From JANRKG01 sp033763635 (GTDB taxonomy: Bacteria; Cyanobacteriota; Cyanobacteriia; GCF-001939115), in the NCBI GenBank assembly GCA_033763635.1, contig JANRKG010000458.1, positions 1-25,369 of the forward strand: a stretch of DNA of 25,369 nucleotides, given 5' to 3'. Position 1 is the first letter of the stretch. Each line of letters opens with the position of its first letter. The notes below the pieces were generated by a model. The model made no database searches and was not told the origin of the DNA. It was given only the letters and a program-made list of their open reading frames with translations. Shown here in pieces: positions 1 to 8,468 of the stretch. Made by a program: the position numbers and the translations under genes.

Positions 1-19
1 TAACGATCGCAAGCAGGTT

Positions 20-853
20 TCAGGGAACCAGCAGACGATAGACCTGTCGTTTGCCCAGGGGGGTAATGACGGTGGCGTCAACGATTCGTCCCGAAGCGAT
101 CGGAGCCTGAACGTTAAAATTTCCCTGACGATCGAGCACAATAGGCTGATTCGCAAAAAGCACTAAATTCACTGGATCGGTTTGCCCTGAAATCCGCGCG
201 GTTTCAGCAGTTTCCGCTCCCAAAAGCGTGATATTCAATCGAGTATCCTGGCGCAAAGGAACGGGAGGTGTGGGGGGTTGTCCCGGTACAATCAGGGTTT
301 GAAAACCAGAATTCAGGCTGACGACCTTCCCTTGAGCAGAAGACACCACCCGCCCTTCCAGCGTGGCAACCCCTGTTTTGCCATCTGGTTGCACACTCAC
401 CCCAAACACGGTTCCCCGCACTCCACTAATGCCAGCGGGGGTTTGAAGTTCTAATTGGGAACTGGGATGGGTAAAGCGCCGTACCCGTACCCGCACCTGT
501 CCCCCAGTAATTTGAAGTTTGGTAATGTGGCCCCCGTCCGCGAGGGTCTCCATCGCTCGCACCTGTACTCCGGTCTTCTCGGATACCAAAATGCTGCCAA
601 TTCCCGTGTCGATCGCCAGCACAGTCGTTGCATTGCTTCCCGTTGAGATGGCATCTCCAGGCGATCGGAGGCGTACCCCTCGACGAGCTGGACGCACCGC
701 TTGCCCACTGGTCCGAAAGTTAACGGTTCCTTGAAGCTGACTCACTTCTAGCCAGCGGTTGACGGCAACTGGAAGGAGACGAGCGGTTGCCCCTGAGACA
801 CTGAGCGTCCCGACAAGAACAGCAGCTAGACATAGCAAAGAAGTCCGGGTCAT
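20..853 (-). CDS. secreted FecR-domain protein
   Basis: The 277-residue product starts with a Sec-type signal peptide: a hydrophobic stretch at residues 5-22, with likely cleavage after GATA near residue 24. Residues about 35-170 fit a FecR domain, including GDAISTGSNA, where such proteins carry a G-D-x-I-x-T-G motif, and LELQTPAGISGVRGTVFGV, a typical FecR core. The rest is beta-rich (about 215-277) with no motif I recognise. Classic FecR is a periplasmic regulator of an ECF sigma factor. Cyanobacterial secreted FecR-domain proteins usually lack that partner, and none is seen here, so a cell-envelope binding role is an inference. The ATG at 853 is used because the signal peptide begins there. 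The unrecognised minus-strand gene lies 86 bp upstream. Confidence 0.8.
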   Translation of the reverse strand: MTRTSLLCLAAVLVGTLSVSGATARLLPVAVNRWLEVSQLQGTVNFRTSGQAVRPARRGVRLRSPGDAISTGSNATTVLAIDTGIGSILVSEKTGVQVRAMETLADGGHITKLQITGGQVRVRVRRFTHPSSQLELQTPAGISGVRGTVFGVSVQPDGKTGVATLEGRVVSSAQGKVVSLNSGFQTLIVPGQPPTPPVPLRQDTRLNITLLGAETAETARISGQTDPVNLVLFANQPIVLDRQGNFNVQAPIASGRIVDATVITPLGKRQVYRLLVP

Positions 854-939
854 GAAACTAGAAACGAACGAAAGGGATTGCAGACAACTACTATACCAAC
901 GTACAGATTGCGTCCCCTAAACTTAACCCTTTTGGGTCA

Positions 940-1683
940 TTATTCTTCAATTGTTTTTTTCTGAAGAACTGCCAGAGTTTCATGGATCTGGATGAGTTGA
1001 ATTTCCAGCCTTTGTTTTCGGCTCCCAAGCTGGCGCAACCGATGATACCGGGAGATGGCAGTACAAACAGACTGAAGTTGGTCGGGTGGGCAGGGGTATG
1101 ACCAGATCTGACCTTCCGCATCCAATCCACAGAGTTGATAGGCTTGCTGATCCGCTACAACTTGAGAAGCAACTGGATGGGAACGGCAAATCTCTTCGAT
1201 ATAGTCCATGAGATGCTGGGTATCGAGATGGCGCAGTTTGGAAGGATTCGCCTGTACTTCAGTCCCCTGTACCTCTAACCAACCATTAACGATCGGCCCT
1301 TCTTCATAGAGGGTTTGAATTTGTTGTTTTACCCGATCGAGTTCTTGTTGCCATCGAGTAGTGGTGCTTTCCATTTGCTGAATGAGTTGAGCCGCCAGCG
1401 CGGGGGATGGTGTCGGCTGATGAGGGGATGGAGTGTCTCTATCAGGCTTAAATGCAGGGAGTGTTGGGGATTTTGCAGGGATAGCCGGACAAGAATCAAC
1501 CGATAGCTCACCGGAGGAAAGCGGTTCTGAGGGTGAAGGGCTTGCTTTGCGGGAGATGGTGAATGAGCAGGGCCGAGCAGAGACAGACGGCAGCATCCCA
1601 TCGGTAAAGTTGGGATAGAACGCGATCGAACCAGGATCTTGATCGATCGCAGCGGTCTCAAAACACTGCAAGTCAGAGTTCAT
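940..1683 (-). CDS. unrecognised coiled-coil protein
   Basis: I do not recognise this 247-residue product. The first about 90 residues are low-complexity and rich in Pro, Ser and Ala, as expected of a disordered region. Residues about 92-125 form a predicted coiled coil (repeated Gln and Leu, e.g. LIQQMESTTTRWQQELDRVK). A compact middle part (about 128-220) contains the sequence YQLCGLDAEGQIWSYPCPP. A second short helix with heptad-like Leu and Ile ends the protein. There is no signal peptide or membrane segment, so it should be cytoplasmic. It reads in the same direction as the FecR gene with an 86-bp gap, so co-transcription is possible. It is divergent from cobU across about 226 bp. Codon use looks like the neighbours and the frame is uninterrupted, so it is probably a real lineage-specific gene. 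Confidence 0.6.
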   Translation of the reverse strand: MNSDLQCFETAAIDQDPGSIAFYPNFTDGMLPSVSARPCSFTISRKASPSPSEPLSSGELSVDSCPAIPAKSPTLPAFKPDRDTPSPHQPTPSPALAAQLIQQMESTTTRWQQELDRVKQQIQTLYEEGPIVNGWLEVQGTEVQANPSKLRHLDTQHLMDYIEEICRSHPVASQVVADQQAYQLCGLDAEGQIWSYPCPPDQLQSVCTAISRYHRLRQLGSRKQRLEIQLIQIHETLAVLQKKTIEE

Positions 1684-1909
1684 AACGATTGGAGACAGGG
1701 GTGATCAAAACAAGATCGTCAAACAAGCGCAGCATTGAGTTCACTACTTTTTCCCAAACTGGAACAGGGTGAACATTCTCATCTGATCAGGCAAAAGCGA
1801 ACTGCTGAATGAATAAATCCGGTATGAATTTGGACTCGATAATGCACCTGATCCAACTTTAGCCTGTGCGTGGGAGGATGAAAAGTACCTCTCCCGCAAA
1901 GTCCTTATC

Positions 1910-2470
1910 ATGATTTCTTCCCCTGATCCCGCCCGTCTCATTCTGGTAACGGGTCCCGCCCGATCTGGAAAAAGCGAGTGGGCAGAACGATTGGCCGATC
2001 GGAGTCAGCGATCTGTGCTTTACATCGCAACCGCAGCCATTGATCCGGCAGACCTGGAGTGGCAGACTCGCATTGCATCTCATCGTCATCGTCGCCCTGC
2101 CCACTGGCAAACGCAAGAGATTCAAACCGATCTGGCAGGTTTCCTGCAATCCACAAGCGCACAGGATTGTTTGCTGATAGATTCTCTGGGAACCTGGTTA
2201 GCGAACTTGCTGGAGCAATCCGATGAAGCGTGGATTGAGACGCAACAATCCTTTCTCGCCAACCTGAAAGCTAGCCCAAGTTCTATTATTTTGGTCGCTG
2301 AAGAAGTGGGCTGGGGGGTTGTGCCTGCCTATCCCTTAGGGCGAACCTTTCGAGACCGTCTGGGCAGTTTAACTCGCTGCATTGGAGCGATCGCCGATCA
2401 AGTGTACCTAGTGACAGGGGGATACGTTCTGAACTTGAGTCAGTTAGGAATTCCTTTGCCCAAATCCTAA
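1910..2470 (+). CDS. cobU: adenosylcobinamide kinase / guanylyltransferase
   Basis: CobU (CobP) phosphorylates adenosylcobinamide and then transfers GMP to it, making adenosylcobinamide-GDP for nucleotide-loop assembly of vitamin B12 or pseudo-B12. The 186-residue length is normal for the family. The P-loop GPARSGKS lies at residues 15-22. The family region around the guanylylated His is present as RIASHRHRRPAHW (about 54-66), with His58 the likely GMP-bearing residue by analogy. LLIDSLGTWLANLL (Walker-B-like) and VAEEVGWGVVP with LGRTFRDRLG complete the fold. No clear ribosome binding site precedes the ATG, but the P-loop is at the usual distance from it. No cobalamin riboswitch was seen in the 226 bp upstream, and no other cob gene is in the window. 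Confidence 0.93.
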   Translation: MISSPDPARLILVTGPARSGKSEWAERLADRSQRSVLYIATAAIDPADLEWQTRIASHRHRRPAHWQTQEIQTDLAGFLQSTSAQDCLLIDSLGTWLANLLEQSDEAWIETQQSFLANLKASPSSIILVAEEVGWGVVPAYPLGRTFRDRLGSLTRCIGAIADQVYLVTGGYVLNLSQLGIPLPKS

Positions 2471-2808
2471 TTCCAGTCTGCTTTCCTTAATGATCCCTAC
2501 AGATTCCACCCCATTTTCAAGCGCTTGAACCAGATAGGATAGAACTACCTCCGTAGAAGCACGACCTGAAGGATGCAAGGCTTTACCTGGGTGAGAGACA
2601 GGAAAATCCTCGCTTGGATAAGGTGAATGAATTGCATTGGAGCTTACGCATAAAAATTTAATGCATCTCATTCAGGCATTCATTAGAAATACATTCATTA
2701 GAAATATTAGAAGCCAACGAATTTGAGTGACTCAGGGGTAGATTCAGGCAGGTGCTTCCAAGAAGCATTTCAGGAAGATTCACGCTAGGAAATTTTTAAC
2801 GGAAAGCT
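2471..2808. other. intergenic region without clear gene
   Basis: These 338 bp separate cobU from the next plus-strand gene. The sequence includes a near-perfect 15-bp tandem duplication (ATTCATTAGAAATA unit, about 2684-2711). A minus-strand frame of 75 codons (2444-2671) overlaps the end of cobU by 27 bp. Its C-terminal half reads like a plausible protein (e.g. VVLSYLVQALENGVE), but it has no ribosome binding site and I recognise no family, so I do not call it. No terminator with a U-run was seen after cobU. Confidence 0.4.
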
Positions 2809-3279
2809 ATGGCATCCCAGCATCAAATCAGACAGTATCTTGCCTATTGGTTTCAACTAGGCAAAAGGGTAATGATTCGCAATGGCAATGTTGCCCTGTT
2901 GCCCCAACCTGTGATTGAGGGCGATCGATACAGCAAGGCATTTGAACAATGCTGGGAGCAAATTCAAGCTACAAATGCAGGGGATTGCTACCTTGAAGGT
3001 ACGAGTCAGACGATCGCCCAACTCTTAACTCCTGGCTGGGATATCCTACCCTGTTCTCGGTGTTCCATGCCCATTCCCATGCCCAATATTGGCCTGCGGT
3101 CCCTGGATTGCCCCTGTTCTGACCTGCCCCAATGGCCCAATACAGAAATTCCCGCGCCTCGCGGTCCTGTAAGCACCCAGGCAAGACTACTCGAAATTCG
3201 CGATCGGCTGACAAATCGAGGCCAGACGGGGGAGCAAAGTACCGTGAATGCCTCCAGTCAATCCTCCCAGGCAAGTTAG
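2809..3279 (+). CDS. small cysteine-motif protein, unrecognised
   Basis: This 156-residue soluble protein looks like a conserved cyanobacterial hypothetical, but I cannot name a family. The N-terminal part (1-75) resembles a small alpha/beta domain (HQIRQYLAYWFQLGKRV, then GNVALLPQPVIEGDRYS). A motif follows at about 81-105 with paired cysteines, PCSRCSMPIPMP and then DCPCSDLP; the C-x2-C plus C-x-C arrangement could bind zinc, which is inference. The C-terminal tail from about 135 is Ser/Gln/Thr-rich and probably disordered. The ATG at 2809 is the first start and is preceded by AACGGAAAG, a weak ribosome binding site. Its stop lies 11 bp from the stop of convergent ribonuclease Z. Confidence 0.6.
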   Translation: MASQHQIRQYLAYWFQLGKRVMIRNGNVALLPQPVIEGDRYSKAFEQCWEQIQATNAGDCYLEGTSQTIAQLLTPGWDILPCSRCSMPIPMPNIGLRSLDCPCSDLPQWPNTEIPAPRGPVSTQARLLEIRDRLTNRGQTGEQSTVNASSQSSQAS

Positions 3280-3290
3280 GGGAAGATCGG

Positions 3291-4289
3291 CTAAACGGAG
3301 GCGGTCGATCGCTCTGGCAAAGATTTTCTCGGTACTTCATAGGTCCAGAAGTCATAGGCCATTTTAGTATTTGGAAAAATGGCTTGAGCTTCCTTAAGGA
3401 GATCCTTCAGTTCCAGATCGTTTCCGGGGGCATAACGAGGACTGAAGTGAGTCATGATCAAGGTTTGTACGCCAGCCACCAGGGCTGCTTGAGCTGCCAT
3501 CGTAGACGTAGAATGGAGCCTCTGAAATGCCATTTCTGCATCTTGATGGGCAAAGGTCGCTTCGTGAATCAGCAGATCTGCCTGTTTTGCCAATTCCACT
3601 GCACTTTCGCAATAAATTGTGTCCGTGCAGTAAACCACACTCCGGCCTACTTGAGGAGGGCCACAGAACTCGGCACCATTAATCTTGCGACCATCGGGTA
3701 GGGTAATGACTTCCCCCCGCTTCAACTTGCCGTAAAGTGGCCCAGAGGGAATTCCCAATTCTTTTGCTTTTTCAACATCAAAATGGCCCGGGCGATCCTT
3801 TTCCTGAATGCGATATCCAAAGGCCGGAACTCGATGTTTGAGGGGAGCGCACGTTACAACAAATTCGGCATCCTCAAAGACAATGCCCGGTTTTACGGTA
3901 TGAACCTTGACGGGGTAGGAAAAATGCGTCTGGGAATAACGGATAGAGGCTTTCAAGTAGTCATCTAATCCCGGTGGACCATAGATATCGATCCGATTTG
4001 GGTTTCCTGCCAGTCCACAACTTGCCAGCAACCCCATCAACCCGAAAATATGATCTCCATGCATGTGGGTAACGAAAATCCGGGTGAGCTGGCTGATTCG
4101 TAGGTCACTCTTAATCAACTGATGCTGGGTTCCTTCACCACAGTCGAACAACCAGACCTCAGATCGTTGAGGAAGACGCAACGCAATCCCCGATACATTA
4201 CGCGATCGGGTCGGTACACCGGAACTGGTTCCAAGGAAAGTAAGTTGCAACGCTAATCCATCTCTGATGCTTTCTTTCAATACTGACAT
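3291..4289 (-). CDS. rnz: ribonuclease Z (tRNA 3' endonuclease)
   Basis: Ribonuclease Z cuts the 3' trailer from tRNA precursors, a cytoplasmic zinc-dependent reaction needed where CCA is not encoded. It is a metallo-beta-lactamase fold protein of the short ElaC type. The fold opens with LTFLGTSSGVPTRSRNVS. The zinc motif THMHGDH has His75, His77, Asp79 and His80. Later ligands lie in YCTDTIY, LIHEATF and LIMTHFSPRY. At 332 residues from the ATG at 4289 it is slightly longer than usual. Homologues generally begin just before the L-T-F-L-G strand, so the TTG codon at 4250 (giving 319 residues) is a realistic alternative start. The gene is convergent with the Cys-motif gene. Confidence 0.95.
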   Translation of the reverse strand: MSVLKESIRDGLALQLTFLGTSSGVPTRSRNVSGIALRLPQRSEVWLFDCGEGTQHQLIKSDLRISQLTRIFVTHMHGDHIFGLMGLLASCGLAGNPNRIDIYGPPGLDDYLKASIRYSQTHFSYPVKVHTVKPGIVFEDAEFVVTCAPLKHRVPAFGYRIQEKDRPGHFDVEKAKELGIPSGPLYGKLKRGEVITLPDGRKINGAEFCGPPQVGRSVVYCTDTIYCESAVELAKQADLLIHEATFAHQDAEMAFQRLHSTSTMAAQAALVAGVQTLIMTHFSPRYAPGNDLELKDLLKEAQAIFPNTKMAYDFWTYEVPRKSLPERSTASV

Positions 4290-4357
4290 AGCCTCCGAAA
4301 CTTCTGCATGGAAAAAGCAGGTTCAGGGTTAAAATCAGGTGATTTCTCAAATTTTCT

Positions 4358-4453
4358 ATGGCTTCTACCAATACTGCGGTTGAGCGACTCGAAAGAATTG
4401 TGGATTATCTTCTGAGGGAACAAACTGGCCCCCTAGCTGGGGACGATCGCTAA
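4358..4453 (+). CDS. possible 31-residue small protein
   Basis: A short frame begins with ATG at 4358 and ends in TAA at 4451, leaving 32 bp before the permease gene. The predicted product starts MASTNTAVERLERIVDYLL and has an amphipathic helix rich in Leu, Arg and Glu. There is no convincing ribosome binding site. Its position directly ahead of, and in the same direction as, the ABC permease is the only contextual support. It could be a leader peptide, a small partner protein or chance. Confidence 0.25.
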   Translation: MASTNTAVERLERIVDYLLREQTGPLAGDDR

Positions 4454-4485
4454 CCTACGGTAATTGATTTCGGTAACTGATTTCC

Positions 4486-5535
4486 ATGTCTCGATCGCGT
4501 TCTCTCCAATACTATGTCGTTGCCCGGTTGCTACTGGCTCCCCTAATGCTATGGGTGATCACAACGGTTGTGTTTCTGCTTCTGCGAGCTACCCCTGGTG
4601 ATCCGATCGATGTCATCCTGGGACCCCGCGCCCCTGAGAGTGTCAAAACGGCTATGCGGGAGCAATTAGGGCTGGCTGCTCCCCTATGGCAGCAATATCT
4701 CAACTACCTGGGAGATTTATTGACTTTCGATTTAGGCACCTCCCTCACAAGTCGAGGGCAGACTGTTTGGACGATTATTCAGCAATTTTTTCCGGCAACG
4801 GTAGAGTTAGCCCTTTGTAGTATGGTAGTTGCCCTGGTCGTTGGGGTCGGGGTTGGCATCCTCTCTGCTTCCAAACCAGGAACTATCTACGATGTGGGAG
4901 GTCGGTTGTTTGGCATCATCACCTACGCGATTCCCCTGTTCTGGTTTGGGATGTTGCTCCAACTGATTTTCTCGGTTCAGTTACGTTGGTTCCCTCTGGG
5001 CACTCGCTTTCCCACCAGTCTGCAACCTCCACCAGGGCTACGATTGGGGGATGTGTACGTCAGTACGGGGCTTTATACCATTGATAGTTTACTAAGTGGA
5101 AATTTGGGAGCTTTTCTGACGGCCCTTCATCACCTGGCATTACCCAGCCTCACGCTAGGAGTCTTGTTGAGCGGCATCTTTGAACGGATTGTGCGGGTGA
5201 ATCTCAAGCAAACCCTGAAGGCGGATTATGTGGAAGCCGCACGAGCCAGGGGAATTGCTGAAAGCCGAATTTTGCTGGCCCATGCCCTCAGGAATGCGTT
5301 GATCCCAGTAATTACAGTTTTGGGATTAACCTTTGCGTCCCTGTTAGGAGGGGCCATTTTGACGGAAGTGACGTTTTCCTGGGCAGGGTTAGCGAATCGT
5401 CTGTACGAAGCGATTTCTTTGCGAGATTACCCCACCGTCCAGGGAATTGTCGTGTTTTTCGCGGCGATCGTCGTTGTTGCCAGTATTGCGATCGATCTCC
5501 TCAATGCCTTTATTGATCCCCGCATTCGATATTAA
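4486..5535 (+). CDS. DppB/OppB-type ABC transporter permease
   Basis: This 349-residue inner-membrane protein is one of the two permeases normally found in peptide or nickel ABC importers. The first membrane helix is at about 13-33 (LLLAPLMLWVITTVVFLLLR), followed by the family motif ATPGDP. Further hydrophobic segments lie near 105-125, 140-165, 215-235, 265-290 and 320-340. The cytoplasmic EAA loop, which contacts the ATPase, reads EAARARGIAESRILLAHALR, followed by NALIP. The partner permease (DppC), binding protein and ATPases are not adjacent, so the rest of the transporter must be encoded elsewhere. The substrate cannot be read from the sequence. The annotated ATG is 32 bp after the small 31-codon frame. 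Confidence 0.88.
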   Translation: MSRSRSLQYYVVARLLLAPLMLWVITTVVFLLLRATPGDPIDVILGPRAPESVKTAMREQLGLAAPLWQQYLNYLGDLLTFDLGTSLTSRGQTVWTIIQQFFPATVELALCSMVVALVVGVGVGILSASKPGTIYDVGGRLFGIITYAIPLFWFGMLLQLIFSVQLRWFPLGTRFPTSLQPPPGLRLGDVYVSTGLYTIDSLLSGNLGAFLTALHHLALPSLTLGVLLSGIFERIVRVNLKQTLKADYVEAARARGIAESRILLAHALRNALIPVITVLGLTFASLLGGAILTEVTFSWAGLANRLYEAISLRDYPTVQGIVVFFAAIVVVASIAIDLLNAFIDPRIRY

Positions 5536-5683
5536 GGAAAATCCGATTGATCATCGCAGCAGGGATACGGACTGTCAGTATTGCTCCTGATGTTAAGAAC
5601 CCTAAATATACGGTACTTTGCTACCAGGCGGATTCTGTTATCTGTCCCACCTGGGTATTTCACTTCTATCCTTTTCACGAAGC

Positions 5684-8107
5684 ATGTCATCCCCCCTGGT
5701 CCCCCACCCATTCCAAAGCTCCGTGAGTGAGCAATCCATTCAATCTGCTCATCGTCAGGAGACGGGCTTGATCGGTCAGGAACAGAGGCAACCATTTCAG
5801 GGCCAATCCCCCTCAACCTGGCATAGTGAGGCCAATCTTCTTGAAGCGCAACGCATTGCTCAGGTTGGCATCTGGCAATTTGACCTGGATACGCGAAAAG
5901 TCCAATGGTCTACGGAAATGTTTCGCATCTTCGGGCTAGATCCTCAGGGTTCCCCTCCAACTTTTGAAGAATTGACAACCCTCGTTCATCCCGACGATCG
6001 CCTTTATCAACAAACGATCATCGCCCAAGGGATTGAGAGCCAGCAACCCTACGAGTTTGAATGTCGAATTGTGCGGCCTGATGGCTCTGTCCGGCATACC
6101 TATGCCAGGGGTTGCCCAATCTTCAATGAATCGGGAGAATTGATTCGGCTCTTTGGCACCTCTCAAGACATTACCGATTTACGCAGGGCTGAAGCCGCAC
6201 TTTTGCAACAGTCCCATCGGGAGCGGGCCTTAAACTCTGTTCTTCAGGCCATCCACAATTCTCTGGATCTCGCTACTATCTTTACAACCGCTGTCACTGA
6301 AATTGCCCATCTGCTGCAAGTAGACCACGTTAACATTCGCCAATACTTACCTGAATTAGAACTCTGGCAACAAAAAGCGGCCTACTCCCAAAGTACCTTC
6401 CCGTCAGCCTCAGAACTCATTAACATTGCAGATGACGAAAACCCGGTTGCCAAAGCCATTAAGCAATTGCATCTCGTGCAGATTGAGGATATCGGGCAGC
6501 TAGAGAATCCGCAAAATCACAAAATTGCTCAACTCTATCCAGGGGCCTGGTTGGTGGTGCCCTTAGAACTAAATGCCAATGTCTGGGGCAGTTTAACCCT
6601 CATTCGAACCAACCCTCAGGGGGGGTGGCAAGATTCGGATGTGGATCTGGCGTCAACCGTTGCCCAACAGTTGACGATCGCCATTCAGCGATCGGAACTC
6701 TACTCTCAGGTGCAACGGCTGAATGCAGACCTGGAACGACAGGTTAGGGTTCGCACGGTTCAGTTAGAACAAGCTTACGAAGCCGAAGCCCTCTTGAAGC
6801 GGATTACTGATCGCGTCCGCGATAGCCTGGACGAAGACCAGATCCTCCAAACCGTTGTTCAGGAGCTAGCTCTGGGACTCGGAGTAAATGGTTGTAATGC
6901 CGCCCTTTTCGACCTGGAGCAGGGAACTTCAACCATCTGCTACGAATACACCACTATTCTTTCCCCTTCTCAAGGGCGAGTGTCTCGCATTGCCGATTTT
7001 CCTGAAATCTATGGTCCCCTCTTGCAAGGGCACCATTTTCAGTTTTGTTCCCTCCTACCCCATCCAACCCGAGGCCGTGTTGCCACCCTCACCTGCCCGA
7101 TTCGAGACGACCAGGGTGTGATGGGTGATCTATGGCTAATTGATCAGAGCTACCATGCCTTTAATGAGCAAGATATTCGATTGGTGCAGCAGGTTGCCAA
7201 CCAATGTGCGATTGCCCTCCGTCAGGCCCGTCTTTATCGTGCTGCCCAACAACAGGTTCAGGAGTTGGAGCGGCTGAACCGCCTGAAAGATGACTTTTTA
7301 AGCACCGTTTCCCACGAACTACGGACCCCTGTTTGCAACATGAAACTGGCAAGTCAGATGTTAAAAGCAGTTCTGACTCATACCTCACAAGACATTAATT
7401 TAACTAAAGCAGGGCAATATCTTCAGATTTTGCAAGACGAGTGCCAGCGAGAGATCAGCCTGATCAACGACTTGTTAGACTTGTCCCGTTTGGAAGCTGC
7501 CGCTGATCCTCTCAAACTCTCCAAAATTTATCTTTCCAAATGGTTGCCCTCTATTACCTATCCTTATCAAGAGAGGGCAAATAGCCAGCAACAAAAGCTA
7601 GAGGTTCACATTGCGCCCAATTTGCCCACGCTAACAACTGACTCTGACTACCTGGAACGCATTGTCACGGAGCTACTGACGAACGCCTGTAAGTACACCC
7701 CTGCTGAGGAAACGATTACCCTACAGGTTCAGTTTTTACCTTCCCCATCTTCAGCAATGAACCAGCGAGATGTGCTGGCTCCGTATGAGTCTTTATTTGT
7801 GAACTGCCCTGTCATTTTATTAGAAGTCACAAATACGGGGACTCATATTCCTATAGACGAGTTCGATCGCATCTTTGAAAAGTTTTACCGCATTCCCAAC
7901 AACGATCCCTGGAAATATGGAGGAACAGGGTTGGGGTTAGCTTTAGTAAAGCGATTGGCTGATCGTCTACAAGCCAAAATCTGGGTCACAAGTGTCTCTG
8001 GTCAAACGACCTTCAAGCTCGCCTTTCCCGTCTCCGAGCAGCAGTTAGATTACCCTGCTCCCTTTCCCGTTGCCCAGCATAAACAAGGCATCGTTTTGAA
8101 GCGTTAA
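5684..8107 (+). CDS. PAS-GAF-GAF sensor histidine kinase
   Basis: This 807-residue soluble kinase has no membrane helix, so it senses a cytoplasmic signal. Domains in order are: a PAS with PAC end (about 48-170, ending LFGTSQDITDLRRAE); a GAF (about 179-335); a coiled coil (about 340-375); a second GAF (about 378-525); a HisKA dimerisation domain with SHELRTP, whose phospho-acceptor is His544; and a HATPase domain. The N box ELLTNACKYTP contains Asn667. The G1 box reads NTGTHIP where most kinases have DxGxGI, while the F box FEKFYR and the G2 box GGTGLGLAL are intact. This variant is common in a cyanobacterial kinase group, so activity is likely. Neither GAF has an obvious chromophore Cys motif that I can assert. 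The ATG at 5684 is preferred; a TTG at 5618 in frame would add 22 residues. No response regulator is adjacent. Confidence 0.9.
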   Translation: MSSPLVPHPFQSSVSEQSIQSAHRQETGLIGQEQRQPFQGQSPSTWHSEANLLEAQRIAQVGIWQFDLDTRKVQWSTEMFRIFGLDPQGSPPTFEELTTLVHPDDRLYQQTIIAQGIESQQPYEFECRIVRPDGSVRHTYARGCPIFNESGELIRLFGTSQDITDLRRAEAALLQQSHRERALNSVLQAIHNSLDLATIFTTAVTEIAHLLQVDHVNIRQYLPELELWQQKAAYSQSTFPSASELINIADDENPVAKAIKQLHLVQIEDIGQLENPQNHKIAQLYPGAWLVVPLELNANVWGSLTLIRTNPQGGWQDSDVDLASTVAQQLTIAIQRSELYSQVQRLNADLERQVRVRTVQLEQAYEAEALLKRITDRVRDSLDEDQILQTVVQELALGLGVNGCNAALFDLEQGTSTICYEYTTILSPSQGRVSRIADFPEIYGPLLQGHHFQFCSLLPHPTRGRVATLTCPIRDDQGVMGDLWLIDQSYHAFNEQDIRLVQQVANQCAIALRQARLYRAAQQQVQELERLNRLKDDFLSTVSHELRTPVCNMKLASQMLKAVLTHTSQDINLTKAGQYLQILQDECQREISLINDLLDLSRLEAAADPLKLSKIYLSKWLPSITYPYQERANSQQQKLEVHIAPNLPTLTTDSDYLERIVTELLTNACKYTPAEETITLQVQFLPSPSSAMNQRDVLAPYESLFVNCPVILLEVTNTGTHIPIDEFDRIFEKFYRIPNNDPWKYGGTGLGLALVKRLADRLQAKIWVTSVSGQTTFKLAFPVSEQQLDYPAPFPVAQHKQGIVLKR

Positions 8108-8119
8108 CTCAAAAAACAA

Positions 8120-8143
8120 AAAAACACCCAACTGAGTGCCTTT
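8120..8143 (-). terminator. intrinsic terminator, minus strand
   Basis: Read on the minus strand, CACTC-AGTT-GGGTG forms a short stem (8125-8138) followed immediately by seven T. Wobble and A-T pairs can extend it (AAAGG with TTTTT). It lies just after the end of the kinase gene and could act in both directions, but the T-run favours transcription from the insertion-element remnant side. Confidence 0.55.
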
Positions 8144-8179
8144 GTAATCAGTCAACAACCCCACCCACAAGGGGATGGG

Positions 8180-8392
8180 GCTTGCACTTCCAAATCCCTC
8201 TAGCCGTCTAGAAGTCGGAGTGCAATAGGCTGATTGACCGCAGCCCAAAGGATTCAATTTTTTTTGCAAGGAGCAACAACTTTGTGTTCTCATCCCGCTC
8301 TCCCAGAAAGCCTTAGCTTCCGAAACTGTATCCCCTGTAGTGCGTGGCCTTTCAGGTCGTGCCTTTGTTAAAGGAGTGGGCTTGTCACGAGT
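8180..8392 (-). pseudogene. possible 3' remnant of tnpB
   Basis: On the minus strand a frame opens directly after a TGA at 8393-8395. It reads TRDKPTPLTKARPERPRTTG, then DTVSEAKAFWESG, and near the end LNPLGCGQS. The style resembles the variable C-terminal tail of IS605 OrfB/TnpB proteins. No catalytic DED residue or zinc-ribbon cysteine pair is left, so this identification is tentative. If correct, the sequence down to the 8159-8180 hairpin would correspond to the right-end guide RNA region of TnpB elements. Confidence 0.3.
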
Positions 8393-8434
8393 TCAATTGT
8401 ACCATAGAACAGTCTGTTACTCCCATAGATGATT

Positions 8435-8468
8435 GCGAGTCTGCGGGGCATTGAACCCCTTGACTCGC
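8435..8468. repeat. strong inverted repeat inside the remnant
   Basis: GCGAGTC (8435-8441) pairs perfectly with GACTCGC (8462-8468), and inside it GGGG (8445-8448) pairs with CCCC (8456-8459), leaving a seven-base loop. It lies 12 bases before the second end hairpin and has no T-run. It may be part of the mobile-element left end. Confidence 0.5.

Noticed and set aside
1684..1909. Search for a cobalamin riboswitch before cobU
   Set aside because: No B12-box-like sequence or matching stem was seen.
2444..2671. 75-codon minus-strand frame overlapping the end of cobU
   Set aside because: No ribosome binding site and no recognised family; its second half looks protein-like, but the support is too weak to call a gene.
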